From positions 1 to 55,768 of the forward strand of contig QBMN01000005.1 of assembly GCA_003241845.1 (NCBI GenBank): 55,768 nucleotides of DNA. The letters run 5' to 3'. This document shows positions 19,357 to 28,832 of the stretch, in pieces (position 1 is the first letter of the stretch; each line of letters starts with the position of its first letter). The notes under the pieces were generated by a model that was not told where the DNA came from, did no database searches, and saw nothing but the letters and a program-made list of their open reading frames with translations. Both the position numbers and the translations under genes were made by a program. The stretch comes from Shackletoniella antarctica. Its GTDB lineage: Bacteria > Cyanobacteriota > Cyanobacteriia > Phormidesmidales > Phormidesmidaceae.

Positions 19357-19510
19357 CACGTTTAATCCAGTCTACCTACTTAGAAGAAAGCAGATTTAGC
19401 CAGCACAGAGTGGGTATTGGTGTTGACAAAAGATTGGGTTAGTAGCTTATTAACCTAATATCCAATAGGGATATCAACGCAAAACGGGAAGTAGGGTTAT
19501 GCGGCGTTAA

Positions 19511-19640
19511 TCATCGTTTCGGCCACTCAGACTAAGCAAGCTTAGTCCCCAGGAAGCCGTAGCCCTTGTGGAACAAGGTTTTGGAGTTTAGTAGTTCAGG
19601 TGAACTGTGCATGGGTGGTCGTAGGTGGCCGAAACGATGA
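19511..19640. other. Structured 130-nt element: perfect 16-nt terminal inverted repeat enclosing three hairpins
   Basis: TCATCGTTTCGGCCAC (19511-19526) / GTGGCCGAAACGATGA (19625-19640). Internal hairpins: ACTAAGCAAGCTTAGT (19531-19546), CCTTGT-GGA-ACAAGG (19564-19578), AGTTCA-GG-TGAACT (19593-19606). Confidence 0.6.
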
Positions 19641-19947
19641 CAGAGGCCGATCATATTACCAGCAAGGACTTGGAGCTAGTGGAAATGTTCGGGTTCTCTT
19701 GGTATCAGTATGCTGGCGACATTCAAAAATTTCTGAAACCCCCGTGGCAAGCATTTCAGGGTGATCACGGAGCTTGCATGCCAATTCGGCAGAGCCAATG
19801 TTTGATCGATATCTCTACACTTCAACGTAACACTGAACATACTTTCTGGTGCGATCGCTATTGAATCTGACATGGTGACAAAGTGCGATCGCAAAAACAA
19901 AACAGTTTGGTTAAAGCTTTCTACTTAATTCACACTAGATCTTTCCT

Positions 19948-20334
19948 GTGATCATGAATAAGTTACTTCAGAGCAACTTTACTAATCTAGATTTTGAGAT
20001 AGGCACTCTAACGAAACTAGTTCACAGAAGTCATAAAATTTGCTTCTTGGGTTATGCCTATCACCCTTACCACATTGCGATGGATGTAGGGACACTTACG
20101 CTTTTGGCATTTTCGTATTGGTGGGTTTATCGCCAGCCACAGATTAGTTTTTTGGCTTTTTTTGGCGCTTTCCTAAGCATGCAGGCGGCGTACTTCACCA
20201 TCCGTTTCTTGAAGCAACGCATTTGGGGAGTTACTGAACGCTCATTTATTCAAGATTCGATTCTAATTTTGCTGCCAACTTATAAGTTAGTCAGTTTGGT
20301 CTTTGGTAATGCGATGCCCACTCAAGGTATGTAG
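19948..20334 (+). CDS. Small hydrophobic membrane protein, unknown
   Basis: Hydrophobic segments (MDVGTLTLLAFSYWWVYRQ, ISFLAFFGAFLSMQAAYFTIRF). First gene of a tight same-strand set with 20392 and 21560. Confidence 0.6.
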   Translation: MIMNKLLQSNFTNLDFEIGTLTKLVHRSHKICFLGYAYHPYHIAMDVGTLTLLAFSYWWVYRQPQISFLAFFGAFLSMQAAYFTIRFLKQRIWGVTERSFIQDSILILLPTYKLVSLVFGNAMPTQGM

Positions 20335-20391
20335 CTGACCATTACCTACCTCGTTAAGAGTTTCAAATTTTTAGATTCCTGGAGTATAAAA

Positions 20392-21540
20392 GTGAAATCT
20401 GAAGAATGGGTCTTTGTTGCCGGAGGCTTTGGTTTCTTAGGGCAATATATCGTTTGGGGCTTAGTTCGAAGAGGATACCAGGTTGTAATTGGGGCCTCAA
20501 AGCGTACCGATATAGATGTAAAAAAGCGCTTCAATCGGTTTAAAGATTTTAATCAATTAGTAAATCCAGATTTTAGGTTGCACGATAGCGACTTCACCAG
20601 CATTCACGTAGTCGAGTGTGATATCAGCAAAGAAAACTTGGGCTTATCCCACCGCGATAGTTCGTGGCCTGAAAAGCCGTTTTCACAAGTTTGGAACTGT
20701 GCGGCATACATGAAATACGATCCCAGCGCCTATCAGAAAAGTTATGAAACTAACGTTCTGGGATCTTTAAACCTACTGAAGTTCGCTGCTGCTCAAGCTG
20801 AATGCACCTATTATCATGTTTCTACAGCTTACGTTGGCGGCAAAGATTTCTCTAGTGGTAGATTGCTAGAAGAACGCATATATGAAAATAAAAGTGGATA
20901 CTTCAACAGCTATGACATGACGAAGGCTTGCGCTGAAAGGGAGATAATCACATTTTGCCAGTCTCATAGTAAACCACCATGTGCTATTTTTAGGCCAACA
21001 ATAATAATTGGCGATTCAAAAACAGGTTTCACCAGTTCTGCCTACGGCTTCTATGAGTACTTGCAGGCCCTGAGCAGATTAAAAAAACATATTAAAAGAG
21101 AAACAGTTCACTATCCTTGCGATGGACTATCGTTGCTTCATCTTATTCCTGTTGATCGCTGTGCCCAAACAATGTTGGCCTTGACGTCAAAGGTTTTGTC
21201 ACACGAAATCCCTATTTATACAATAGCTGATGCTTCTCCATTAACTTTAGAAACTATGACTAGCATTCTATCTGAAGTTTTTGGTTTCAGGTTAGTTTGT
21301 GCATCAACGATTCCAGTTGACGAAAAAAGTTATGAACGACTGCTTCGATCTTTAACGAAGCAAAATCAGATATTTTCTAGGCACTCCTTTGCCTTTTGCT
21401 CCAAACAGACTTATAGCCTGGTCGGAAGTTCGATCTGCTCTGACTGGTCGAAGGAGTGTAACTTCTTTGATTTGCTGAATGAGGAATTAATAAATTTTCA
21501 AAATTTTCAATTAAAAGTTTGCCTTCTCACAAAACCATAA
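20392..21540 (+). CDS. NAD(P)-dependent SDR-like protein, thioester-reductase / fatty-acyl reductase-like
   Basis: VFVAGGFGFLGQYIVWGLVRRGYQV Rossmann motif; YHVSTAYVGG; YDMTKACAEREI (YxxxK); PCAIFRPTIIIGD. Confidence 0.8.
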   Translation: MKSEEWVFVAGGFGFLGQYIVWGLVRRGYQVVIGASKRTDIDVKKRFNRFKDFNQLVNPDFRLHDSDFTSIHVVECDISKENLGLSHRDSSWPEKPFSQVWNCAAYMKYDPSAYQKSYETNVLGSLNLLKFAAAQAECTYYHVSTAYVGGKDFSSGRLLEERIYENKSGYFNSYDMTKACAEREIITFCQSHSKPPCAIFRPTIIIGDSKTGFTSSAYGFYEYLQALSRLKKHIKRETVHYPCDGLSLLHLIPVDRCAQTMLALTSKVLSHEIPIYTIADASPLTLETMTSILSEVFGFRLVCASTIPVDEKSYERLLRSLTKQNQIFSRHSFAFCSKQTYSLVGSSICSDWSKECNFFDLLNEELINFQNFQLKVCLLTKP

Positions 21541-21559
21541 TACTCCACCTATCAATAAA

Positions 21560-22651
21560 ATGTTCAAATCAAGTTCATGGCTTAGTGTCGAATCGAAAAG
21601 TAAGTTTGTTGAAAAGTCAAATTGGAAAACCGTTCTAATTTTTATTGGTCAAGCGATTATTTATATACTGTGCTTGATTGGGGCTCTTGCTGACTACTCT
21701 AGTCTTGCAAACCTCATTCTTAGTGTTTTTCTTGGCCTAGTTATTGGACAAACCTTCTTAATTGGCCACGATGCATGTCATCAAGCCTTTGCAAAAAACT
21801 CTTCTTTAAACAAACTAATTGGCCGAATTGCGCTCTCCTGGACACTACACTCCTACACTCTTTGGCATTTAGAGCACAATATCAGACATCATGGCTACAC
21901 CAATATTATAGGCAAAGATCCTTCTTGGAGCCCTTTCACCAAGGAAGAATACGATCAGTTGAGCAGCATCCGCAAGATTCTTGAACACTTTTATAGAGGC
22001 CCATTGGGGGCAGGAGCCTATTATATTATTGAGATGTGGCTAAAAATACATGCTTTTCCAGTTGGGCCAAATGCTCGTTCTGAGTGGAAGAGACATTTTT
22101 TAGATTCTGCCCTAGTTATCTTTGTTTTTGTTATTCAAATTTTAGGAATTTCCCACTTGGGTAAGTTTGTTGACCCAGGCAAGTCCCTGCCAGAAATCCT
22201 ACTTCTAGGATGGATAGTTCCATTTCTAACCTGGAACTGGCTGATGGGTTTTGCGATATATCTTCATCACACCCATCCTGCCATCCCCTGGTTTACTCAG
22301 GACAAAAGACCCTCATTCAACCACATCCAAATCCACGCAACGACCCACGTCATCTTTCCCATCCCCTTGACATACTTGTTTTATAATATTATGGAGCACA
22401 CTGCTCATCATCTTCAGCCATCTATACCTATGTACAAGTTATATTCCGCCCAAAAACAGCTAGAGCAGAAACATGGAGATAGAATTGTTCGCTATCAATG
22501 GAGTTTCAAAGAATATTTTAGAATAACAAAGGTATGCAAACTTTTTGATCCCGAACGTAATTGTTGGACAGATTTTAATGGTAACCCAACATCTCCTCAG
22601 ATTTTCAAGCCAAAACATCAGGCAAGCATTTCCTCCAGTGAAACTTGCTAA
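21560..22651 (+). CDS. Membrane fatty acid desaturase
   Basis: Three histidine boxes: GHDACHQAF, HNIRHHGYTN, EHTAHHLQPSIP, with TM segments between. Confidence 0.93.
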   Translation: MFKSSSWLSVESKSKFVEKSNWKTVLIFIGQAIIYILCLIGALADYSSLANLILSVFLGLVIGQTFLIGHDACHQAFAKNSSLNKLIGRIALSWTLHSYTLWHLEHNIRHHGYTNIIGKDPSWSPFTKEEYDQLSSIRKILEHFYRGPLGAGAYYIIEMWLKIHAFPVGPNARSEWKRHFLDSALVIFVFVIQILGISHLGKFVDPGKSLPEILLLGWIVPFLTWNWLMGFAIYLHHTHPAIPWFTQDKRPSFNHIQIHATTHVIFPIPLTYLFYNIMEHTAHHLQPSIPMYKLYSAQKQLEQKHGDRIVRYQWSFKEYFRITKVCKLFDPERNCWTDFNGNPTSPQIFKPKHQASISSSETC

Positions 22652-22683
22652 ATAGCCTATTCTAGACTTGATAGGGAGGGGCA

Positions 22684-22959
22684 CTATTTCGTTTTCTCTA
22701 CTTGTAGCCAGCCAAACACCTGTCCCACCGTTAGCGTTAGGGCCGAGGCTAGACCCGTCATCGTCAACTCGTTCTCTACCTCTTCAAAGGACGAGGGTAG
22801 CTGGTCAGGCAGATAAACCTGCACCAGATTTTCATTAGGGTCGATCAGCCAGCCGCCCAGCCCGCCGTGGTTGAGACAGTGCAAAATGTTGCTCACCACC
22901 CGCGTTGACGACTGCTCAGGGCTGAGAGTTTTGATCGCCCAGATGCACGAATCAGTCAC
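22684..22959 (-). pseudogene. Uma2/DUF820 family nuclease, C-terminal fragment
   Basis: KTLSPEQSSTRVVSNILHCLNHGGLGGWLIDPNENLVQVYLPDQLPSSFEEVENELTMTGLASALTLTVGQVFGWLQV nearly matches the C-terminus of 23727-24293; N-terminal part missing. Confidence 0.8.
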
Positions 22960-22993
22960 AATGGGAGTAAGCAGCCCAACTCGCTATATCCTC

Positions 22994-23248
22994 ATGACCG
23001 CCATCACCCTTAACTTCCCCGAAACTGTCTTCTCTGCCCTCCGCAAAACTCCCGACGAGTTTGCGAAAGAGATGCGTATAGCAGCAGCCGTAAAGTGGTA
23101 TGAACTAGAACAAGTCTCCCAGGGTAAAGCAGCCGAAATTGCCGGGTTAACCCGTGCTGAGTTCATTCAAGCCTTATCTCGCTACCAGGTTTCTCCCTTC
23201 CAATACACTGAGGCAGACCTCGTCCAAGAGCTGAACCATGCCGAGTAA
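22994..23248 (+). CDS. UPF0175 family protein (putative antitoxin)
   Basis: MTAITLNFPETVFSALRKTPDEFAKEMRIAAAVKWYELEQVSQGKAAEIAGLTRAEFIQALSRYQVSPFQYTEADLVQEL. Confidence 0.85.
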   Translation: MTAITLNFPETVFSALRKTPDEFAKEMRIAAAVKWYELEQVSQGKAAEIAGLTRAEFIQALSRYQVSPFQYTEADLVQELNHAE

Positions 23249-23666
23249 AGCTGTAGTGGTCAACTCATCCCCGTTGATCACTCTCTTTAACAGTCAATTA
23301 ATCGGTCTGCTGCCACAACTCTTCGAGATTATCCAGGTGCCGCCAGCAGTTTGGCGCGAGGTCACAGCTTATAAAACGGATACAGCAGCGCAATCCTTGC
23401 CCGAATCTGCCTGGGCCATACAGACTGACGCCGTTTCTATTCATCCCTCCATAGCAGCCTGGGATTTGGGCGCAGGAGAAACCGAGGTGCTGAGCTATGC
23501 TTTACTACATCCAGGGTATACCGCCATGATTGACGATGCGGCTGCTCGTCGTTGTGCCATCAGTCTCAATGTTCCAACTTTAGGCACAGCGGGTCTGGTG
23601 GTCTTGGCAAAGCGCCGAGGCCTGATTGCCTCTATCGATGAACTAAATCAAGTCGAATGCTCATAG
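23238..23666 (+). CDS. DUF3368 PIN-like domain protein (putative toxin)
   Basis: VVVNSSPLITLFNSQLIGLLPQLFEIIQVPPAVWREV...DLGAGETEVLSYAL...MIDDAAARRCAISLNVPTLGTAGLVVLAKRRGLI. Overlaps the UPF0175 gene by 11 bp. Confidence 0.85.
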   Translation: MPSKAVVVNSSPLITLFNSQLIGLLPQLFEIIQVPPAVWREVTAYKTDTAAQSLPESAWAIQTDAVSIHPSIAAWDLGAGETEVLSYALLHPGYTAMIDDAAARRCAISLNVPTLGTAGLVVLAKRRGLIASIDELNQVECS

Positions 23667-23726
23667 CCTGCTTCGCATCTGCCTATCAAAATGAACTGTC
23701 ACGATAAGCCAGAGTTCAGTATTTGT

Positions 23727-24293
23727 TTACCCTACTCGCAGCCAGCCAAACACCTGTCCTACGGTGAGCGTTAGGGTCGGGGCCAGGCCTGTCATCGTTA
23801 ACTCATTGTCTGCCTCTTCTAGAGAGGCCGGTAGCTGATCAGGCAGAAAGACCTGCACCAAATTCTCATTTGGGTCGATTAGCCAGCCCCCCAGGCTACC
23901 GTGGTTGAGACAGTGCAAAATGTTGCTCACCACCCGCGTTGACGACTGCTCAGGGCTAAGAATTTCGATTGTCCAGTCGGGGGCAGCGCTAAAGGTGTTG
24001 GCAATGGTGCCATCGTCATTCGTAGGCAGCCGCTGCCAGCGGAATACCGATACATCGGGAATGATCGATCTGCCGCCAAAGGTACAGCGCAGTTCAGGAA
24101 AAGCCCAGGCTAGATTACCTGGCTTAGTGACAGCGTTGATGGCGGTGACTAGCTCTCCCTGAATTGTGCTGTCCTGTCCCTGGGGCATGGATTTTTGAAT
24201 GATTTGGCCGTCAACGTATTCGCGCGCGGGCTTGGTCTCTGGCTGTTGCAGAAACTCGGCTAGGGCAATGATTTTGGCAGGGGTTTGTACCAT
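23727..24293 (-). CDS. Uma2/DUF820 family endonuclease-like protein
   Basis: KPAREYVDGQIIQKSMPQG...PDVSVFRWQRLP...APDWTIEILSPEQSSTRVVSNILHCLNHGSLGGWLIDP. Confidence 0.88.
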   Translation of the reverse strand: MVQTPAKIIALAEFLQQPETKPAREYVDGQIIQKSMPQGQDSTIQGELVTAINAVTKPGNLAWAFPELRCTFGGRSIIPDVSVFRWQRLPTNDDGTIANTFSAAPDWTIEILSPEQSSTRVVSNILHCLNHGSLGGWLIDPNENLVQVFLPDQLPASLEEADNELTMTGLAPTLTLTVGQVFGWLRVG

Positions 24294-24505
24294 TGGCCTG
24301 GGAGGTTGTGTTGTGGCTATTGTAGACCGCCAGCGATGATCCTATACCCGATGCAATAGGTGAGAGCGTACACCTGATTGACCGCCATGGGTGTGGCATT
24401 TTTCTTGGGGCTGGACAAACCTACCTTTCTTGGCATCCGTGCCCTCCACTTACCCCATTCGCCGCTATCATTCTGGCGAGGAATCTACGATAGAGCTGGG
24501 TCAGC

Positions 24506-25864
24506 ATGGCACAGATTTTTATTTCGGCGGGCCACGGCGGCTTTGAAGATGGGGTGGTAGACCCTGGCGCTATGCTGCCCAGCGCCACCGAGGCGGCGGA
24601 GATGATCCAGATTCGCGATCTGGTGGTGGCGGAGCTGCGATCGCGCAATCTTGCGGTGCTGTCTGTGCCCGATGACCTCAGCGCCGCCCAAACCCTAGCC
24701 TGGATCAACGCCCGCTGCCGCCCCGAAGACGTGGCCCTAGAAATCCATGCCGGGGCGTTTAGCGACCCGTCGGTGCGCGGCTCAACGGTGTTTTATATCG
24801 CCAAAAACGACGTGCGCCGCACCCACGCTGAGCTGGTGCTGCTGGCGCTGATCCGACGGGTGACCCAGCTGCCCAGCCGAGGGGTCAAGCCCGACACCGA
24901 GTCGCCCACGGGCATGCTGGCCTTTTGCCGCAGCCTGGGCTGCCCCTCTCTGTTCATGGAGGTGGGCTTTTTGAGCAACCCCCAAGACCTGGCGATTATT
25001 CAGCGGCAGCGGCGCGATGTCGCCCTGGGCATTGCCGACGGCCTGGCTTCCTGGAGTCGGGCGGTGGGCAACAGCACGCCCACGGTGCCGGGGGGCACCC
25101 TGCCCGAAATTCGCATTAACCTCAACGGCGGCATCTACCCAGAAACCGGCATTATCGTCAACAACAATGCCTATGTGCCCATCGACATTGCCGATCTGCT
25201 GGGGGTCGATGCCACCACCTCGCCCAATATCACCCGCGTCCGCTACGCCAATGTGGTCTATATCAAGGCCGTTGACCTGCAAAACTACAACGTGTCGGTA
25301 GGGTGGGATGCGGCTAGCCGCACTCTGCGGCTGCGATCGCGCACGGGCATGCAGTTTTGCCCTGGCGCGATGGATCGGATCATGGGCACTGGCAGCACTT
25401 CGGAGGTGCAGCTGACCATGTTTCTCAAAAACGTCAATGAAGCGGCGGTGAACACCTACCGCGACCTGCCCAAGCTCTACCGCGAAGAGGGGGCGATCGA
25501 AGGGGTCAACCACGACATCGCCTTTTGCCAAATGCTGGTGGAGACTAACTCGCTCAACTTTGGCGGCAGCCTCAACCCGGCCCAAAACAACTTTGGCGGC
25601 ATTGGCTCCCCCACGGGCGGCATGGAGGGGGCATCGTTTCCTAGCGCGCGGGTGGGGGTGCGGGCGCAGATTCAGCACCTCAAGGCCTACGGCAGCCTCG
25701 ACCCCCTGGTGCAGCGCCAGGTAGATCCCCGGTTTGGGTTTGTGGTGCGCGGCGTGGCTCCCCTAGTTGACCAGCTCAGCGGCCGCTGGAGCGCCGACCA
25801 AGAATATGGCCGCAAGATTATGGCCTTTATGCGACGGCTCTACGAGTCGGCAGGGCTGCTGTAG
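24506..25864 (+). CDS. N-acetylmuramoyl-L-alanine amidase (Amidase_3) with C-terminal glucosaminidase-like domain
   Basis: IFISAGHGGFEDGVVDPGA, LEIHAGAF, SLFMEVGFLSNPQD. C-terminal IAFCQMLVETNSLNFGGSLNPAQNNFGGIGSPTGG. Confidence 0.88.
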   Translation: MAQIFISAGHGGFEDGVVDPGAMLPSATEAAEMIQIRDLVVAELRSRNLAVLSVPDDLSAAQTLAWINARCRPEDVALEIHAGAFSDPSVRGSTVFYIAKNDVRRTHAELVLLALIRRVTQLPSRGVKPDTESPTGMLAFCRSLGCPSLFMEVGFLSNPQDLAIIQRQRRDVALGIADGLASWSRAVGNSTPTVPGGTLPEIRINLNGGIYPETGIIVNNNAYVPIDIADLLGVDATTSPNITRVRYANVVYIKAVDLQNYNVSVGWDAASRTLRLRSRTGMQFCPGAMDRIMGTGSTSEVQLTMFLKNVNEAAVNTYRDLPKLYREEGAIEGVNHDIAFCQMLVETNSLNFGGSLNPAQNNFGGIGSPTGGMEGASFPSARVGVRAQIQHLKAYGSLDPLVQRQVDPRFGFVVRGVAPLVDQLSGRWSADQEYGRKIMAFMRRLYESAGLL

Positions 25865-26021
25865 GGCCACTTTCACCGCTGGCCCGATCTCGGCAACTTC
25901 GAGGGCTTGCGGCAGTCATAGGTAGATATTGGATCCTGTTGTGCCGGGCTGAGCTATCGGTGATACCGTGAAAAGCGCCGCCCGTTGACCGAATCTAGCC
26001 CTCTACGTTCTGCGCCCAACG

Positions 26022-27224
26022 ATGACTCTAATTCGTCAATCTTTTGTTTTTGGGCTGCTGGTCAGCCGCACCCTGGGACTGCTCAAGCATGGTCTCAGCC
26101 TGTCGGTGATTTGGTGGCTGGTGGCTGCACCGGCCCTGGCGGTCGAAATGCGGGTGGCCATTGGCGATCGCCTCAGCCAGGTCACCGTCGGCAGCTCGAC
26201 CCCAGCGGTAGTGAAAAATATGGCGGGTCAGGGGGTGGGCCAAATTCCCCAGGGGCGATCGGTGGTGGTCACCCCCGACGGCAGTGGCGTGCGCCTGGCC
26301 GACTGGCGCGGCCAGGCCTTTTGGGTCGAGCCGACGGGGGGCGGCTATGTCTTTATTAAAGACAGCTGGTACCGGGGTCGGGTGCTGGTGGTACCCACCG
26401 AAGGGGGCATCACCGCCGTCAACTGGGTTGACATCGAAGCCTACCTCTACGGTGTCGTCGGCAGCGAAATGCCCGCCAGCTGGCCCCAGGAGGCACTCAA
26501 GGCCCAGGCGGTAGCCGCTAGATCCTACGCGCTGTATCGGCGCGATCGCACCCAAAACCAGCTGTTTGATGTGGGTGTCACCACGGCGCACCAGGTCTAC
26601 AAGGGGCTGGCCGCCGAAGCGCCCTCGGTGCAGGCCGCCGTCAACGCCACCCAGGGCCAGGTGGTCACCCACGGGGGCCGCGTGATTGAGGCGGTGTTTC
26701 ACTCGTCTTCGGGGGGCCACACCGAAAATTCTGAAGATATCTGGCAGCGGCCCACCCCCTACCTGCGCGGCGTGGCCGACTACGACCAAGAGGCCCCGGT
26801 GTTTCAGTGGTCTGAAACCTTTTCGGCCCAGCAGCTTGGGCAGCGCATTGCCGGCATTGGTCGCCTGCAATCGGTGGCTACCGAGCGGGTCACCCCCCGG
26901 GGGCGCATTGGCTCAATTCGGCTCCAGGGCACCCAGGGCAGCCGCACCCTCACCGGCACCGAGCTACGTCAGGCATTGGGGCTGCGCAGCACCCTAATTT
27001 CATTCAACATTGCGGGCGACACCATTCGCGTTGACGGACGCGGCTACGGCCACGGCCTGGGCATGAGCCAGTGGGGCGCGCGCGGGCTGGCTACCCGAGG
27101 CCAAAACTATCAGCAAATTTTGACCCACTATTACCAGGGCACGGCGCTGGCTAACCTGCGCCTGGCCGAGGCGCAAAAGCAAGATACCGCGCCAGCCTTA
27201 GTGCAGCTGACGCTGGCCCGGTAA
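26022..27224 (+). CDS. SpoIID/LytB domain protein
   Basis: DIEAYLYGVVGSEMPASWPQEALKAQAVAARSYALYR...HSSSGGHTENSEDIWQ...GRGYGHGLGMSQWGARGLA. Confidence 0.93.
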   Translation: MTLIRQSFVFGLLVSRTLGLLKHGLSLSVIWWLVAAPALAVEMRVAIGDRLSQVTVGSSTPAVVKNMAGQGVGQIPQGRSVVVTPDGSGVRLADWRGQAFWVEPTGGGYVFIKDSWYRGRVLVVPTEGGITAVNWVDIEAYLYGVVGSEMPASWPQEALKAQAVAARSYALYRRDRTQNQLFDVGVTTAHQVYKGLAAEAPSVQAAVNATQGQVVTHGGRVIEAVFHSSSGGHTENSEDIWQRPTPYLRGVADYDQEAPVFQWSETFSAQQLGQRIAGIGRLQSVATERVTPRGRIGSIRLQGTQGSRTLTGTELRQALGLRSTLISFNIAGDTIRVDGRGYGHGLGMSQWGARGLATRGQNYQQILTHYYQGTALANLRLAEAQKQDTAPALVQLTLAR

Positions 27225-27231
27225 ATGCTGG

Positions 27232-27420
27232 TCAGCCATGGCCTTTGCCTGCGCCTGCTTGATTGAGGCTCTGCAGCACCTCCAATTGCGTCTCAATTTC
27301 GTTGATCGCCTCGGGCGGCAAGACCACCGGGCGATCGCCATCATCCTCGGCGTTATCCCTCGGCGTGAGCTTCAACTTCCTACCGCCTGAAGTTGCTAAC
27401 GGCGATCTATGCAGCCGCAC
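27232..27420 (-). CDS. Small hypothetical protein
   Basis: 62-aa ORF between spoIID-like and rpiA; no recognised domain. Confidence 0.3.
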   Translation of the reverse strand: MRLHRSPLATSGGRKLKLTPRDNAEDDGDRPVVLPPEAINEIETQLEVLQSLNQAGAGKGHG

Positions 27421-27477
27421 CGCTTTGGGTCATGCTAGAGACCGCAAACGCAGTGATTTGAAAGAGGACTTAGAGCC

Positions 27478-28185
27478 ATGACCGAGATCGATCCCGTCAA
27501 GCTGATGAAGCAGGAAGTGGGTCGCCAGGCGGCGGCGCGGGTGCAGTCAAACACTGTCGTGGGCCTAGGTACTGGGTCGACCACCGCCTTTGCCATCCAG
27601 TTCATTGGCGAGCGGCTGGCCGCAGGCGAAATCAGCAATATTAAAGGCGTGCCCACCTCCTTTCAGGCGTCGGTGTTGGCCAAGCAGCACGGCATTCCTC
27701 TCACCACCCTCGACGAGGTTGACACCATTGCCCTGGCCATCGACGGGGCCGACGAAGTTGACCCCCAAATGAACCTGGTAAAGGGGGGCGGCGCGGCCCA
27801 CACCCGCGAGAAAATCGTGGACTCCCTCGCGAAAGAATTTATCGTGGTGGTGGATAGCTCCAAGCTGGTGGATAAACTGGGTACCACCTTTGCCCTGCCC
27901 GTAGAAGTGCTGCCCCTGGCCGTCGCCCCCGTCACCAAAGCCCTAGAGGCTCTCGGCGGCAAGCCTGAGCTGCGCATGGGCATCAAAAAAGACGGGCCGG
28001 TGATCACCGACCAGGGCTTGATGATTTTGGATGTGAAATTTGCTGCGATCGACGACCCTGCCGGTCTAGAGAAGACCATCAACAACATCCCCGGCGTGCT
28101 CGACAACGGTTTGTTTGTCGGCCTGGCCACCGAGGTGCTGGTGGGCGAAGTCAAAGACGGCCAGGCCACCGTGCGCAAACTGTAG
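27478..28185 (+). CDS. rpiA: Ribose-5-phosphate isomerase RpiA
   Basis: [65 protein letters not shown]. Confidence 0.96.
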   Translation: MTEIDPVKLMKQEVGRQAAARVQSNTVVGLGTGSTTAFAIQFIGERLAAGEISNIKGVPTSFQASVLAKQHGIPLTTLDEVDTIALAIDGADEVDPQMNLVKGGGAAHTREKIVDSLAKEFIVVVDSSKLVDKLGTTFALPVEVLPLAVAPVTKALEALGGKPELRMGIKKDGPVITDQGLMILDVKFAAIDDPAGLEKTINNIPGVLDNGLFVGLATEVLVGEVKDGQATVRKL

Positions 28186-28523
28186 ATCCTCTGATGAGGG
28201 GACGGCTGTCTTTGACCTTCAGCACCGAAATTTGAGGTGATCACAAGGCACTCGTCCTCTCAGAAAGCATAGACAACGTGGCGATCGCCTCTAAACCGCG
28301 TAGATCAGCCTCATTCAAGTCCAAAAATGGAGTTTTTCCCAAGGCAAAACTCCAGATCCCGAGCTAAACCTGGTGTAGCTTGCTGTAAATGACTAATTCT
28401 CGACCACAAATCGCGCCCTTAGAACGCTGGGGAAATCCAGCGCTATTATCGGAACTAGAAGCGATCCTTCTGCGAGCGGCTGAGCCGCCCTACAACGTTA
28501 AAAGTCCTAGGGAGTCTTAGATC

Positions 28524-28748
28524 ATGCCGTCGACCCGCTTCGAGCAGCTGACTCCTGCCACAGCTCAAATTATTTTGGAACAGTTGCCAGAGCGCATTAA
28601 GCAGGCATTTATAAATCGTGCAGCTGCGATTGATTACCCGGTCGAGGCCGTGATTGAAATGGCGCTAGCAGGGTATCTCGATAGCGAGTCGATTGGCTTT
28701 GCCGACTGCAATCCCAATCGTAGCCGCCAAGAGCCGAGGAATGTATGA
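28524..28748 (+). CDS. Small hypothetical protein
   Basis: 74-aa ORF MPSTRFEQLTPATAQIILEQLPERIKQAFINRAAAIDYPVEAVIEMALAGYLD; plausible folded small protein. Confidence 0.5.
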   Translation: MPSTRFEQLTPATAQIILEQLPERIKQAFINRAAAIDYPVEAVIEMALAGYLDSESIGFADCNPNRSRQEPRNV

Positions 28749-28832
28749 CGGGTTGCTAGGATAATTGCCATGCAACCCTATATCAAACCAAGCTCGCCCG
28801 CTATCATAAATGCACATGATCTAGTGCCCCTC

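Noticed and set aside
19625-19864. 79-aa ORF MAETMTEADHITSKDL...
   Set aside because: Its first codons are the right arm of the 16-bp inverted repeat and no domain is evident; more likely non-coding.
24782-25678. 298-aa minus-strand ORF opposite the amidase gene (also 26028-26870, 35088-35783, 35817-36641, 41519-42403)
   Set aside because: Antisense ORFs caused by high GC3 in real genes; no recognisable domain or separate coding signal.
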